The notes under the pieces are model-generated. The model saw nothing but the letters and a program-made list of their open reading frames with translations, searched no databases and was not told the origin of the DNA. Below are positions 25,425 through 33,777 of a DNA stretch of 64,000 nt, one piece after another (within the stretch, counting starts at the first letter, position 1; each line of letters opens with the position of its first letter). Source of the DNA: Paractinoplanes ferrugineus. Lineage in GTDB: Bacteria; Actinomycetota; Actinomycetes; Mycobacteriales; Micromonosporaceae. The translations under genes and the position numbers were made by a program. The stretch covers positions 1-64,000 of the forward strand of contig NZ_BOMM01000028.1 in assembly GCF_016862195.1 (NCBI RefSeq), written 5' to 3'.

Positions 25425-28400
25425 ATGCAGCAGAAGCAGTGGGGTGCCGACCGCCGGTCGGATCCGCATCCGGTGGTGGCTCCGCCGGTCTCCGAGGGCC
25501 GGATCGCGCGGGGCCGGCTCGCGATCGTGCTCACCATCGCGGTGTGGGCGTCGTACATCGCGTACACCGTGTTCGAGCAGTTCGTCGCCGGGCATGCGAC
25601 CAGCGCGCGGCTTGCCGTCGAGGCGATCGTCTACATGCTGGTGGTGACCGCGCTGACCGGCTCGGCGACCGCCTACCTGATCACCCGGATCGGCTTCTTC
25701 TACCGCAGCCGGGGGCATCACCGGGCGCCGCGGATCGCGCTGGACAACTTCCTGGCCGGCGACACCCCCACGGTGACCGTGCTGGTGCCGTCGTATCAGG
25801 AGGACGAGCGGGTCGTTCGTACCACGCTGTTGTCGGCGGCCCTGCAGGAGTACCCGGGCCTGCGGGTGACACTTCTGATCGACGACCCGCAGCAGCCGAG
25901 GACGCGGGCCGCCCGCGATCTGCTGGTGGGCGCCCGGGCACTGCCGGGCAAGATCGAGGCCGAACTGCGCGTGCCCTTCCAGCGGATCGAGAAGGCATTC
26001 GAGAGGGCGTTCGAATCGCCGCAGACCTCCGACATGGGCGCGCAGACCTCCGACATGCGGGCGCAGACCTCCGACACGCGGGCGCAGACCTCCGACACGC
26101 GCGCGCAGACCTCCGACATGCGTGCGCTGGCCGAGGAGTACCGCTACGCCGCCGGCTGGCTCGTCGGGCTGGGCGCCCGCCAGGAGATGGTCGACCACAC
26201 CGACGTCTTCTTCGTCGAGCACATCGTCAACGCCCTAGCCGCTGACCTCGCCACCGTGGCCGACGCCCTGGAGCAGGGCGCCGACGAGAACGCGATCCTG
26301 CCCGAGGAGCGGCTGACCCAGCTGTACAAGCGGCTGCTCGCCATCTTCGACTGCGAGATCACCAGCTTCGAGCGCAAACGCTACGTGTCGCTGTCGAACG
26401 AGCCGAACAAGGCGATGAACCTCAACAGCTACATCGGCCTGATGGGCGGCGGCTACCAGGAGGTCGCGACGCCGATGGGGGTCGCGCTGGTGCCGGCCGG
26501 TCCCGGGCGGGCGGAGTTGACCGTCCCCGACCCCGATTACGTGCTGACCCTCGACGCCGACAGCGTGCTGCTCCCCGAGTACGCCCTCCGTCTGGTGCAC
26601 CTGCTCGAGCAGGGCGCGCACGCCGGCGACGCGGTCGCGCAGACGCCGTACAGCGCCTACCCCGGGTCGGCGACGCGGATCGAGCGCATCTCCGGCGCCA
26701 CCACCGACATCCAGCACATCGTGCACCAGGGCATGACCCACTACGACGCGACGTTCTGGGTCGGCGCCAACGCCGTACTCCGCAAGAAAGCTCTTGACCA
26801 GATCTGCGAGACCTCCTTCGAGGGCGATTGGGAGATCAAGCGCTACATCCAGGACCGTACGGTCATCGAGGACACCGAATCGACCATCGACCTCGGGGTG
26901 CACGGCTGGGGACTGTTCAACTACCCGGAGCGGATGGCCTACAGCGCGACTCCGCCGGACTTCGGATCGCTGACGATCCAGCGGCAGCGCTGGGCCAACG
27001 GCGGTCTGCTGATCCTGTCCCGGCTCAAGGACCAGTTCCGCGCGCGCCGCCGGCAGGGCCGCAAGAACCGTTTCGGCGAGCTGTTCCTGCGCGTGAACTA
27101 CATGGCCTCCATCTTCTGGAGCTCCGTGTGCCTGGTCGTCATGCTGGCGTACCCGTTCAACGCGGACCTGCTCAACCCGGTCCTGCTGCTGGTGTCGGTG
27201 CCGTACTTCATGATGATGGCCGCCGACCTGAAGTACGTCGGCTACAAGTACGTGGACATCTTCCGCATCTACGGCTTCAACCTGATCCTGCTCCCGGTGA
27301 ACCTGTCCGGCAGCTTCGCGTCGTTACTTCAACTGCTCACGGGCGAGAAGAGCGCCTTCAAACGTACGCCGAAGGTGCGTAACCGGACGACCACCGCGAC
27401 CTCCTACCTGATCGCCCCGATGTTCCTGATCGCCCTCTGCGCGTGGACCGTCTACCAGGACATCGTGCTGCACCGGTGGGCGAACCTGGTGTTCGCCGGC
27501 CTCAATCTGATCCTCTCGGTGTACGCGATGGTGGCGTTCGTGGGCGTCTGGAACACGATCGTCGACCTGGCCACCCACCTGCGCGACTGGCTGTACCGCC
27601 CGGTGAAGCCGAAGCGGGGCGCGGCGAAACCGGCTGCCGGCCCGGCCGGCACGCTGCCGACCGGCGCGATCGGCGACTGGGCGTCGGTGCTCAGCTACCG
27701 CGGCGACCGAGGCGGCTCGACCGGCCTGGTCGCCATCCGCCAGAACCAAGCCGGCCGCCAGAGTCACGCGGGCCGCCAGAACCAAGCCGGCCGCCAGAAT
27801 CACGCGGAGCACCGCAACACCCGCACCGGCGCCAGTTCCTTCGAGGAGTTCACGTTCTTCACCGTCTTCCAGCCGATCTTCGACCTGGAGTCCGGTGAGG
27901 TGGTCGGCTACGAGGCGCTCACCCGGTTCGCCGACGGCAGCAGCCCGCAGGGTGGACTGGCCGAGGCGGCCGCGCACGGCATGGGCATCGACCTGGACGC
28001 CGCACTGGTCCGGGCCGCGCTCGCCTCCGCCACCGCGCTGCCGCAGGGCACCTGGCTGGCGGTCAACGTCAGCGCCGAACTGCTGCGGCGCCCGCGGGTG
28101 CTGGAGCCGTTGCTCGCCGAGGCCGGCACCCGTCCCCTGGTTCTGGACGTCAGTGACGCCGACCGGCCGGACTTCAGCCTGCCCGACGGAGTGCGCCTCG
28201 CGATCGACGACGCCGGCGCGGGTTACGACACGCTCGCCCGCCTGGAGTCGGTGAAGCCGCAGTTCGTGAAGCTGGGCCGGGCTGCCCTGGCCGGGGTGGA
28301 GACCGAGGGGGCACGGCGCGCCGCGATCCGTTCCCTCGTCGACTTCGCCCGCGACAACGACTGCACGATCATCGCCGAGGGCATCGAGACGGCTGGGCAG

Positions 28401-28496
28401 CGGGACGCGCTCGTCGGCTGTGGCGTGCCCCTGGGCCAGGGTTTCTACCTGGGCCGGCCGGCGCCGGCGGAGAACGCGGCCGTGTCATCTCGGTAG
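25425..28496 (+). CDS. Processive GT2 glycosyltransferase (cellulose/chitin-synthase-like) fused to an EAL domain
   Basis: A 1023-residue protein. Two N-terminal spans (about residues 30-90) precede a GT-A fold (about 115-560) with DDPQ, the acceptor DAD in LTLDADS (about 374-378), IEDTES and the QRQRW motif (about 518-522) of processive beta-glycan synthases. Further spans follow (about 555-720), then a low-complexity linker (about 740-800) and an EAL domain (about 805-1015) with YEALTRF, NVSAELL, IDDAGAGYD, VKLG, AEGIET and QGFYLGRP. The LE-x-TE motif reads LDVSDAD, so one usual Glu may be replaced. A 21-bp repeat is inserted inside the catalytic domain. AGGAAGG lies 8 nt before the ATG. 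No PilZ domain was seen. Confidence 0.88.
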   Translation: MQQKQWGADRRSDPHPVVAPPVSEGRIARGRLAIVLTIAVWASYIAYTVFEQFVAGHATSARLAVEAIVYMLVVTALTGSATAYLITRIGFFYRSRGHHRAPRIALDNFLAGDTPTVTVLVPSYQEDERVVRTTLLSAALQEYPGLRVTLLIDDPQQPRTRAARDLLVGARALPGKIEAELRVPFQRIEKAFERAFESPQTSDMGAQTSDMRAQTSDTRAQTSDTRAQTSDMRALAEEYRYAAGWLVGLGARQEMVDHTDVFFVEHIVNALAADLATVADALEQGADENAILPEERLTQLYKRLLAIFDCEITSFERKRYVSLSNEPNKAMNLNSYIGLMGGGYQEVATPMGVALVPAGPGRAELTVPDPDYVLTLDADSVLLPEYALRLVHLLEQGAHAGDAVAQTPYSAYPGSATRIERISGATTDIQHIVHQGMTHYDATFWVGANAVLRKKALDQICETSFEGDWEIKRYIQDRTVIEDTESTIDLGVHGWGLFNYPERMAYSATPPDFGSLTIQRQRWANGGLLILSRLKDQFRARRRQGRKNRFGELFLRVNYMASIFWSSVCLVVMLAYPFNADLLNPVLLLVSVPYFMMMAADLKYVGYKYVDIFRIYGFNLILLPVNLSGSFASLLQLLTGEKSAFKRTPKVRNRTTTATSYLIAPMFLIALCAWTVYQDIVLHRWANLVFAGLNLILSVYAMVAFVGVWNTIVDLATHLRDWLYRPVKPKRGAAKPAAGPAGTLPTGAIGDWASVLSYRGDRGGSTGLVAIRQNQAGRQSHAGRQNQAGRQNHAEHRNTRTGASSFEEFTFFTVFQPIFDLESGEVVGYEALTRFADGSSPQGGLAEAAAHGMGIDLDAALVRAALASATALPQGTWLAVNVSAELLRRPRVLEPLLAEAGTRPLVLDVSDADRPDFSLPDGVRLAIDDAGAGYDTLARLESVKPQFVKLGRAALAGVETEGARRAAIRSLVDFARDNDCTIIAEGIETAGQRDALVGCGVPLGQGFYLGRPAPAENAAVSSR
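26022..26126. repeat. 21-bp in-frame tandem repeat, five copies, inside the glycosyltransferase
   Basis: Five copies of CAGACCTCCGACATGCGGGCG-like units encode QTSDMRA or QTSDTRA (residues 200-234), between the first GT-A strand region and the DAD motif. The near-identity of copies suggests recent expansion. Confidence 0.92.
27744..27815. repeat. 18-bp in-frame repeat in the linker before the EAL domain
   Basis: Four units encode NQAGRQ, SHAGRQ, NQAGRQ and NHAEHR. The array lies between the last membrane span and the EAL domain and could set the distance between them. Confidence 0.85.
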
Positions 28497-28532
28497 CGGG
28501 TCAACTCGGTAGCGGGTCAACTCGGTAGCGGG
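28489..28532. repeat. 16-bp tandem repeat spanning two convergent stop codons
   Basis: CTCGGTAGCGGGTCAA is repeated 2.75 times. The first copy holds the TAG stop of the glycosyltransferase (28494-28496) and the second holds the TGA stop of the acyl-CoA ligase on the other strand (28517-28519). Confidence 0.9.
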
Positions 28533-30019
28533 ATCTCCCGGAGCGGGGCCTTGCGCACCTTGTTCGATCCGGTCCGGGGCAGCCCGTCCACCACGTCCAC
28601 ATATCGCGGGATCTTGAAACGCGCCAGCCGGCCGGTGAGGAAGTCCTGCAGGGCGGACGACGACAGGGAGTGACCGGGGGCGAGCACCACGAATGCTCGC
28701 CCCACCTCTCCCCACTTCTCGTCGGGCACGCCGATCACGGCCGCTTCGGCCACGCCGGGGTGTTCGAAGATGGCCGCTTCGACCTCGGCCGGGTAGACGT
28801 TCTCCCCGCCCGAGACGAACATGTCTTTCAGCCGGTCGACGATCCGGTAGTGCCCGTCCACGGAGACCACCGCGATGTCCCCGGTGCGGAACCAGCCGTC
28901 GTCCGCGAACGACTGCGCCGTGGCCGCCTCGTTCCCCCAGTAGCCGGGCGTCACGTTGGGCCCGCGCACCTGGACCTCGCCCGGTTCCCCCGGTTCCACG
29001 TCGGTGTGGTCGGGCCGCACGCACCGGACGTCGGCGAAGAACACCGGCACGCCTGCCGACCCGACGTGCGAGGCGGTCTCCGGCGCCTCGAGGAAGGTGG
29101 CCCCGGGCGCCGTCTCGGTCATCCCGTAGCCCTGACAGAACGTCAGCGCCCGCGACAGGTAGATCCGGATCAGCCCCTCCGGCAGGGCCGCTCCGCCGAC
29201 GATCAGGTTCCGCACCGAGGTCAGGTCGGCCGACTCCCAGCGCGGCGAGCGCGCCAGATCGGCGTACATCGTGGTCACCCCGAACATCCAGGTCACGCGA
29301 TGGCGGGCGATCAGGTCGAAGCACTCGTCGACACCCCACGCCGGCATGATCACCGAGCAGCCGCCCTTGAGCACGGTGGGCAGCAGGCACTGGTTGAGCG
29401 CCGCCACGTGGAACAGCGGCGCGCTGATCAGCGTCACCTCGTCCCCGGCCACGTCGACCCCGACGAGCAGGTTGTAGCAGTTCCACACCACGTTGCCGTG
29501 CGTGAGGACGGCGCCCTTCGGCCGCCCGGTGGTCCCGGAGGTGTAGAGGACACAGGCGGGCTCGTCGAGACTCACCGCCACCGCGGCCACCTGCGCCTGA
29601 CCGGCGGCAAGCCATTGCTCGTACGCGCTGAGCGGCACCACCCGCAGCAGCGACCCGGCCACCGTGGACGCCTGCACGGTCGCGGCACATTCGGGCCCGT
29701 GCACCAGGACGCGCGCCCCGCTGTCCCGCAACTGGTAGTCGATCTCCGGGGCGGTGAGCCGGAAGTTCAACGGCACGAAGATCCCACCGATGACGTACGT
29801 GGCGAACATGGTCTCCACGAACGCGGGATGGTTGGGCCCGAGATAGGCGACCCGGTCCCCCGCCTCGACGCCCGCGGCGCGCAGTCGCGAGGCCAGGCGG
29901 CACACCCGTTCGTGCAGTTCGGCATAGGTCGTGACGCGCTCGCCGAACACGATCGCGGGGCGGTCCGGGGAGATGATGGCCCGCCGCGCCGTCCAGCTGC
30001 CGAGGCCGGCGTTACGCAC
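28517..30019 (-). CDS. Acyl-CoA synthetase / AMP-binding ligase
   Basis: A 500-residue ANL-superfamily enzyme that activates a carboxylic acid with ATP and CoA. The P-loop-like LYTSGTTGRPKG (about residues 156-167), QGYGMTETAPG, WFRTGDIAVV, and IVDRLKDMFVSGGENVYP with the catalytic Lys region VRKAP near the end are all present. The substrate may be a fatty or aryl acid; the PaaX-type regulator suggests an aromatic or branched acid but this is inference. GTG at 30019 follows the MaoC stop by 18 nt; it is the last gene of a four-gene operon. Confidence 0.92.
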   Translation of the reverse strand: MRNAGLGSWTARRAIISPDRPAIVFGERVTTYAELHERVCRLASRLRAAGVEAGDRVAYLGPNHPAFVETMFATYVIGGIFVPLNFRLTAPEIDYQLRDSGARVLVHGPECAATVQASTVAGSLLRVVPLSAYEQWLAAGQAQVAAVAVSLDEPACVLYTSGTTGRPKGAVLTHGNVVWNCYNLLVGVDVAGDEVTLISAPLFHVAALNQCLLPTVLKGGCSVIMPAWGVDECFDLIARHRVTWMFGVTTMYADLARSPRWESADLTSVRNLIVGGAALPEGLIRIYLSRALTFCQGYGMTETAPGATFLEAPETASHVGSAGVPVFFADVRCVRPDHTDVEPGEPGEVQVRGPNVTPGYWGNEAATAQSFADDGWFRTGDIAVVSVDGHYRIVDRLKDMFVSGGENVYPAEVEAAIFEHPGVAEAAVIGVPDEKWGEVGRAFVVLAPGHSLSSSALQDFLTGRLARFKIPRYVDVVDGLPRTGSNKVRKAPLREIPLPS

Positions 30020-30037
30020 GGTCTGTGCCGCCCGGTC

Positions 30038-30490
30038 TCAGGCGTACTGCCGGTAGACGGTACGGGCGACGCAGGCCGGCTTCTCGACGCCGTCGATCTC
30101 GACGGTGAAGTCGAAGGTGCTCTGCGTGCCGCCGGTGACGTCCTCGACGCTGACGACCCGTACCCCCAGCCGGATCTTCGAGCCGACCGCCACCGGGTGC
30201 GGGAAGCGCACCTTGTCGAGGCCGTAGTTGACCCCCATCTTGATCCCCTCGACCTTGAGGACCTCGCCGAACAGCGGGATGACGAGCGACAACGTCAGAT
30301 AGCCGTGGGCGATCGGACCACCGAACGGCCCGGCCTTGGCGCGCTCGACGTCGACGTGGATCCACTGGTGGTCACCGGTGGCCTCGGCGAACGTGTCGAC
30401 CCGCTCCTGGGTGATCTCCAGCCACGAGCTGTGGCCGAGGTCCTGGCCGGCGAGGGCTTTCAGTTCGTCGAGTCCGTTGACAGTGATCAT
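30038..30490 (-). CDS. MaoC family dehydratase (enoyl-CoA hydratase 2-like)
   Basis: A 150-residue hot-dog protein. The MaoC hydratase motif ATGDHQWIHVD (about residues 37-47) with catalytic Asp and His, followed by FGGPIAHGYLTLSL, shows an R-specific enoyl-CoA hydratase. The ATG at 30490 overlaps the amidohydrolase TGA by 4 nt. It would hydrate an enoyl-CoA intermediate made after the ligase step in the same pathway. Confidence 0.93.
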   Translation of the reverse strand: MITVNGLDELKALAGQDLGHSSWLEITQERVDTFAEATGDHQWIHVDVERAKAGPFGGPIAHGYLTLSLVIPLFGEVLKVEGIKMGVNYGLDKVRFPHPVAVGSKIRLGVRVVSVEDVTGGTQSTFDFTVEIDGVEKPACVARTVYRQYA

Positions 30491-31377
30491 GCGGAGGTCT
30501 CCTTGTCGGCAGCGCGCAGGCCCAGCAGCCGGGCCGCGTTCTCTTTGCGGATCTTGGGGCGGACGGCGGGCTTGATCTCCAGTTTGTCGAAGTCGTCGAG
30601 CCAGCGCTGCGGGGTCAGGACCGGATAGTCCGAGCCGAAGAGCACTTTGTCCTGCAGCAGGGTGTTGGCGTACCGGACGAGCTGCGGCGGGAAATACTTG
30701 GGCGACCAACCGGAAAGATCTATATAGACGTACGGCTTGTGGGTCGCGACCGCCAGCGCCTCGTCCTGCCACGGGAACGACGGGTGGGCCAGGATGATCC
30801 GCAGTTCGGGAAAGTCCACCGCCACGTCGTCGACAAGCATCGGGTTGGAGTAGCGCAACCGGATCCCGCCGCCACCCGGCAGCCCCGCCCCGATCCCGGT
30901 CTGCCCGGTGTGGAACAGCGCCGGCACGCCCAGTTCCTCGATGGCCTCGTACAGCGGGTAGGCCATCCGGTCGTCGGGCGCGAACCCTTGCAGCGACGGG
31001 TGGAACTTGAAGCCGCGTACGCCGTGTTCGGTGACGAGCCGGCGCGCCTCCCGCACCCCGGCGCGGCCCCTGTGCGGGTCGATGCTGGCGAACGGGATCA
31101 GCACGTCCGGGTGGGCCGCGCACGAGGCGGCCACCTCCTCGTTGGCGATCCGTGGATGCCCGGTCTGGTGTTCCGAGTCGACGGTGAACACGACCGCGGC
31201 CATCGAGAGCGAACGGTAATGGGCGGCCATCTCGTCGATGGTGGGCTGCCGATGACCCGGCGCCTTGAAGTACGCCTCGGACGCCGCCATCAGCTCCGGG
31301 CTCAGCGAGCTGTGCCCGTCCGCGCTCACCTCGGCGTGCGTGTGCACGTCGATCGCGACGAGCGAGTCGACGTCCAC
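30487..31377 (-). CDS. Amidohydrolase family protein (ACMSD-like)
   Basis: A 296-residue metal-dependent TIM-barrel hydrolase or decarboxylase. VHTHAE near residue 10 provides the HxH metal ligands, FKFHPSLQGF and LAHPSFPW further His residues and GSDYPVL a late Asp, the pattern of the amidohydrolase_2/ACMSD group. Members in acyl-CoA operons act on ring-opened or beta-keto intermediates. GTG at 31377 begins 1 nt after the dehydrogenase TGA (TGACGTG), so translation is likely coupled; the longer reading to 31521 is rejected because it overlaps the upstream gene. Confidence 0.85.
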   Translation of the reverse strand: MDVDSLVAIDVHTHAEVSADGHSSLSPELMAASEAYFKAPGHRQPTIDEMAAHYRSLSMAAVVFTVDSEHQTGHPRIANEEVAASCAAHPDVLIPFASIDPHRGRAGVREARRLVTEHGVRGFKFHPSLQGFAPDDRMAYPLYEAIEELGVPALFHTGQTGIGAGLPGGGGIRLRYSNPMLVDDVAVDFPELRIILAHPSFPWQDEALAVATHKPYVYIDLSGWSPKYFPPQLVRYANTLLQDKVLFGSDYPVLTPQRWLDDFDKLEIKPAVRPKIRKENAARLLGLRAADKETSA

Positions 31378-31378
31378 G

Positions 31379-32362
31379 TCAGACCGCCGTCCCGGCCCCG
31401 GGACCGACTGCCGGGCCTGATCCGGGGCCCGGTGCGGGACCGGCCCCGGCGGGTGGCGTCGCGGGGGCGGGCGGGCGGGGCGCGGGAATCCCGTACGTCT
31501 CCGGTTCCGATCCGATGTCACCCGCCCAGCTCTCGGCGATCGCCGCGGCGCTCCATCCGCCGTCGCGGTAGGCGACGGTCTTCTCCGCCGGGTGAGCCCA
31601 CAGGGCGAGTTTGTCCCCGCCGACCCCGACGGCCTGCCCGGTGATGTCCTTGGCCGCGTCGGAGGCGAGGAAGACGACCAGCCCGGTGACGTCGTCGACG
31701 GTGCCGAGCCCCTCGTCGTGCCGCACCCACGCGGGGTAGGGCTGTCCGGTCCGCTCGGCCTCGTCGATGACCGGCGCGAACGCGGGGATGGTGCGGGTCA
31801 TCGCGGTGGCGGCGACCGGCACGACCGTGTTGACCGTGATCCCGTCGCGGGCGAGCTCCATCGCCCAGGTCCGGCCCATCGCGGCGATGCCGGCTTTGGC
31901 GGCCGCGTAGTTGGTCTGGCCGAAGTTGCCCCGCTGCCCGGCCGGCGACGAGATCAGGATGAGCCGGCCGCCCGTGCCCTGCTCGCGCATCCGCACTGCG
32001 GCCGCCCGCGCGCAGGTGAACGTGCCGCGCAGGTGCACCCGCAGCACGTCGTCGAAGTCGTCGTCGCTCATCTTCCACAGCACCCGGTCGCGCAGGATGC
32101 CGGCGTTGGTGACCAGGACGTCGAGCCGCCCGAACGTCTCCACCGCGGCGTCCACCAGCTGTTGCGCGCTCGCCGAGTCACCCACGGCGGCGGTCACCCC
32201 GGTCGCCGCGGCCCCGATCGTGGCCACCGCGGCGGTCACGGCCTGCTCATCGACGTCGTTCACCACGACCTTGGCACCGGCGTCGGCGAGAGCCCTGGCG
32301 TACGCGAGCCCGAGCCCCCGGCCGCTCCCGGTCACGATGGCGACTTTGCCAGTGAGGTTCAT
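31379..32362 (-). CDS. SDR family dehydrogenase (3-oxoacyl-CoA reductase/hydroxyacyl-CoA dehydrogenase-like)
   Basis: A 327-residue SDR with TGSGRGLG (about residues 11-18), NAG (about 89-91), the Ser in LISSPAG and YAAAK (about 156-160). The last 40 residues are a Pro/Ala/Gly-rich tail not needed for the fold. Its C-terminal region (GGDKLALWAHPAEK) is like the SDR domains of peroxisomal-type multifunctional beta-oxidation enzymes. It is the first gene of the operon and has an almost ideal leaderless promoter opposite the PaaX gene. Confidence 0.9.
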   Translation of the reverse strand: MNLTGKVAIVTGSGRGLGLAYARALADAGAKVVVNDVDEQAVTAAVATIGAAATGVTAAVGDSASAQQLVDAAVETFGRLDVLVTNAGILRDRVLWKMSDDDFDDVLRVHLRGTFTCARAAAVRMREQGTGGRLILISSPAGQRGNFGQTNYAAAKAGIAAMGRTWAMELARDGITVNTVVPVAATAMTRTIPAFAPVIDEAERTGQPYPAWVRHDEGLGTVDDVTGLVVFLASDAAKDITGQAVGVGGDKLALWAHPAEKTVAYRDGGWSAAAIAESWAGDIGSEPETYGIPAPRPPAPATPPAGAGPAPGPGSGPAVGPGAGTAV

Positions 32363-32369
32363 CTTTCTG

Positions 32370-32398
32370 AAGTTAGGCGCCTCCTTAACGGCCGTCAA
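32370..32398 (-). promoter_or_regulatory. Promoter of the catabolic operon: TTGACG-17-TAACTT, leaderless
   Basis: On the minus strand TTGACG (32393-32398) and TAACTT (32370-32375) are 17 bp apart and TAACTT ends 7 nt before the ATG at 32362. The -35 overlaps the dyad at 32384-32399. Confidence 0.8.
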
Positions 32399-32399
32399 G
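32384..32399. promoter_or_regulatory. Dyad CTTAACGGCCGTCAAG between divergent promoters, likely PaaX operator
   Basis: A 16-bp near-perfect palindrome (one mismatched pair) contains both -35 elements, so one bound repressor would block both promoters. The adjacent PaaX-family regulator is the natural candidate. Confidence 0.7.
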
Positions 32400-32413
32400 A
32401 ATGTGCCTAGCAT
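32385..32413 (+). promoter_or_regulatory. Promoter of the PaaX-like gene: TTAACG-17-TAGCAT, leaderless
   Basis: TTAACG (32385-32390) and TAGCAT (32408-32413) are 17 bp apart; TAGCAT ends 6 nt before the ATG at 32420. Confidence 0.75.
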
Positions 32414-32419
32414 GGCGGC

Positions 32420-33229
32420 ATGCAACCGCAGACCCTGATGCTGATGCTCTTCGGCACGTACGCCCTCGACCGGGATGTCAGCCTCGGCGCCGGCGGCCTC
32501 ATCGAGGTGCTCGGCCGGGCCGGCGTCTCCACCCACGCGACCCGCTCCACGCTGAGCCGGATGGCCGCCCGCGATCTGCTGCGCCGCCACCCGGTGGGCC
32601 GCAAGATGTATTTCGGACTGACCGAGCGCTCGACCGCGATCCTGCACGACGGCCGCGCCCACATCTGGCGGGACGGCGCGGTGAACGACCGCTGGGACGG
32701 CACCTGGACGCTGCTGAGTTTCTCGCTGCCCGAGTCGATGCAGCGCGAACGGCACGACCTGCGGTCCCGCCTCGCGTGGGAGGGTTTCGGCCCGGTCCAG
32801 GGCGGCCTGTGGATCGCCCCCGGCGACGTCGAAGCCCACCGGATCGTGGCCGAACTGGGCCTGACCGCCCACACCAGAGTCTTCCGCCGCGCCCGCACGG
32901 ACGAGTCCACCGACGTCACCGCGATGATCGCCGACGCCTACGACCTGCCCGAGTTGGCCGGCCGTTACGAAGCGTTCCTCGACCGGTGGGAGCAGGCCCG
33001 GATGCCGGTCGATCCGCTGGCGGCCCGCCTGGCGCTGATCGGCGAGTGGCTCGAGGCGATCCGCCACGATCCCCGGCTCCCGGTCGAGCACCTGCCCGCC
33101 GATTGGCCGGCCGCCCGCGCCCAGAAGGTCTTCCGCGATCGGGAGGCCGCATTCCGGGAACCGGCCCAGGCGATCGCCGACGGCCTGCTCGACCGGCTAT
33201 CTTCGTCAGACTTGCCGCAGTCCGGCTGA
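32420..33229 (+). CDS. PaaX family transcriptional regulator
   Basis: A 269-residue protein with the PaaX N-terminal winged helix (about residues 1-75, LLMLFGTYALD-like start and ATRSTLSRMAARDLLRR), the middle domain (WDGTWTLLSFSLPE, about 93-106) and the C-terminal helical domain. PaaX in enteric bacteria represses the phenylacetate operon and responds to phenylacetyl-CoA; here the divergent operon has acyl-CoA genes but no paa genes, so the effector may be another acyl-CoA. Overlapping divergent promoters imply autorepression. Confidence 0.92.
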   Translation: MQPQTLMLMLFGTYALDRDVSLGAGGLIEVLGRAGVSTHATRSTLSRMAARDLLRRHPVGRKMYFGLTERSTAILHDGRAHIWRDGAVNDRWDGTWTLLSFSLPESMQRERHDLRSRLAWEGFGPVQGGLWIAPGDVEAHRIVAELGLTAHTRVFRRARTDESTDVTAMIADAYDLPELAGRYEAFLDRWEQARMPVDPLAARLALIGEWLEAIRHDPRLPVEHLPADWPAARAQKVFRDREAAFREPAQAIADGLLDRLSSSDLPQSG

Positions 33230-33258
33230 CCGCCGGCCCACCAGGAAGGCTGGACACT

Positions 33259-33777
33259 TTGCGCGACCAGGCCTTCCACGACTTCTTCGAGAAGCACCAC
33301 GCCGAGTTGTCCGGCCTGGCCTACCTGTTGAGCGGCGACTCCAGCGCCGCCGACGACCTGGCCGCCGACGCGCTGACCGAGGTCTGGAAGCACTGGGACC
33401 GGGTCGAGGCCGCCGACGACCCCGCCGCGTACGCGAGAGGGATCGTCGCCAACCTGACCCGCAACTGGCTCCGCCGGCAGGGCCGCGCCCGCAGTGGCCT
33501 GCGGTTGCTGGGTCTCGGCCGGGAGCGTCAGCGAAGCCCCGACGTGTCCGCCGTCCTCGACGTACGCTCCGCACTGAAACGCCTGCCCTACCGCCGCCGC
33601 ACCTGCGTGGTCCTGCGCTACGCCTTCGACCTGTCCGAGAAGGAGGTGGCCGAGATTCTCGGCATCTCGGTGGGCGCGGTGAAGAGCCAGACGTCCCGCG
33701 GCGCCAAACAGCTCGCCGACCTGCTGCAGGACTCGCGCCTGCCGGACCAGCTCGACGGATGGGGGGTGGCCCGATGA
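33259..33777 (+). CDS. SigE-family ECF RNA polymerase sigma factor
   Basis: A 172-residue sigma-70 factor of the actinobacterial SigE/SigE-like group: region 2 at about residues 10-75 (LAYLLSGDSSAADDLAADALTEVW with the DD motif) and region 4 at about 105-155 (LPYRRRTCVVLRY, then EVAEILGISVGAVKSQTSRG). TTG at 33259 is chosen as AGGAAGG lies 9 nt upstream and the family starts with a short residue stretch before FHDFFEKHH; CTG at 33250 is less likely. The stop overlaps the next gene by 4 nt. Confidence 0.88.
   Translation: MRDQAFHDFFEKHHAELSGLAYLLSGDSSAADDLAADALTEVWKHWDRVEAADDPAAYARGIVANLTRNWLRRQGRARSGLRLLGLGRERQRSPDVSAVLDVRSALKRLPYRRRTCVVLRYAFDLSEKEVAEILGISVGAVKSQTSRGAKQLADLLQDSRLPDQLDGWGVAR

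Noticed and set aside
28517..33229. Phenylacetate degradation cluster
   Set aside because: A PaaX-family regulator is present but none of the paaABCDE or paaK-type signature set; the ligase and hydratase are generic acyl-CoA enzymes.
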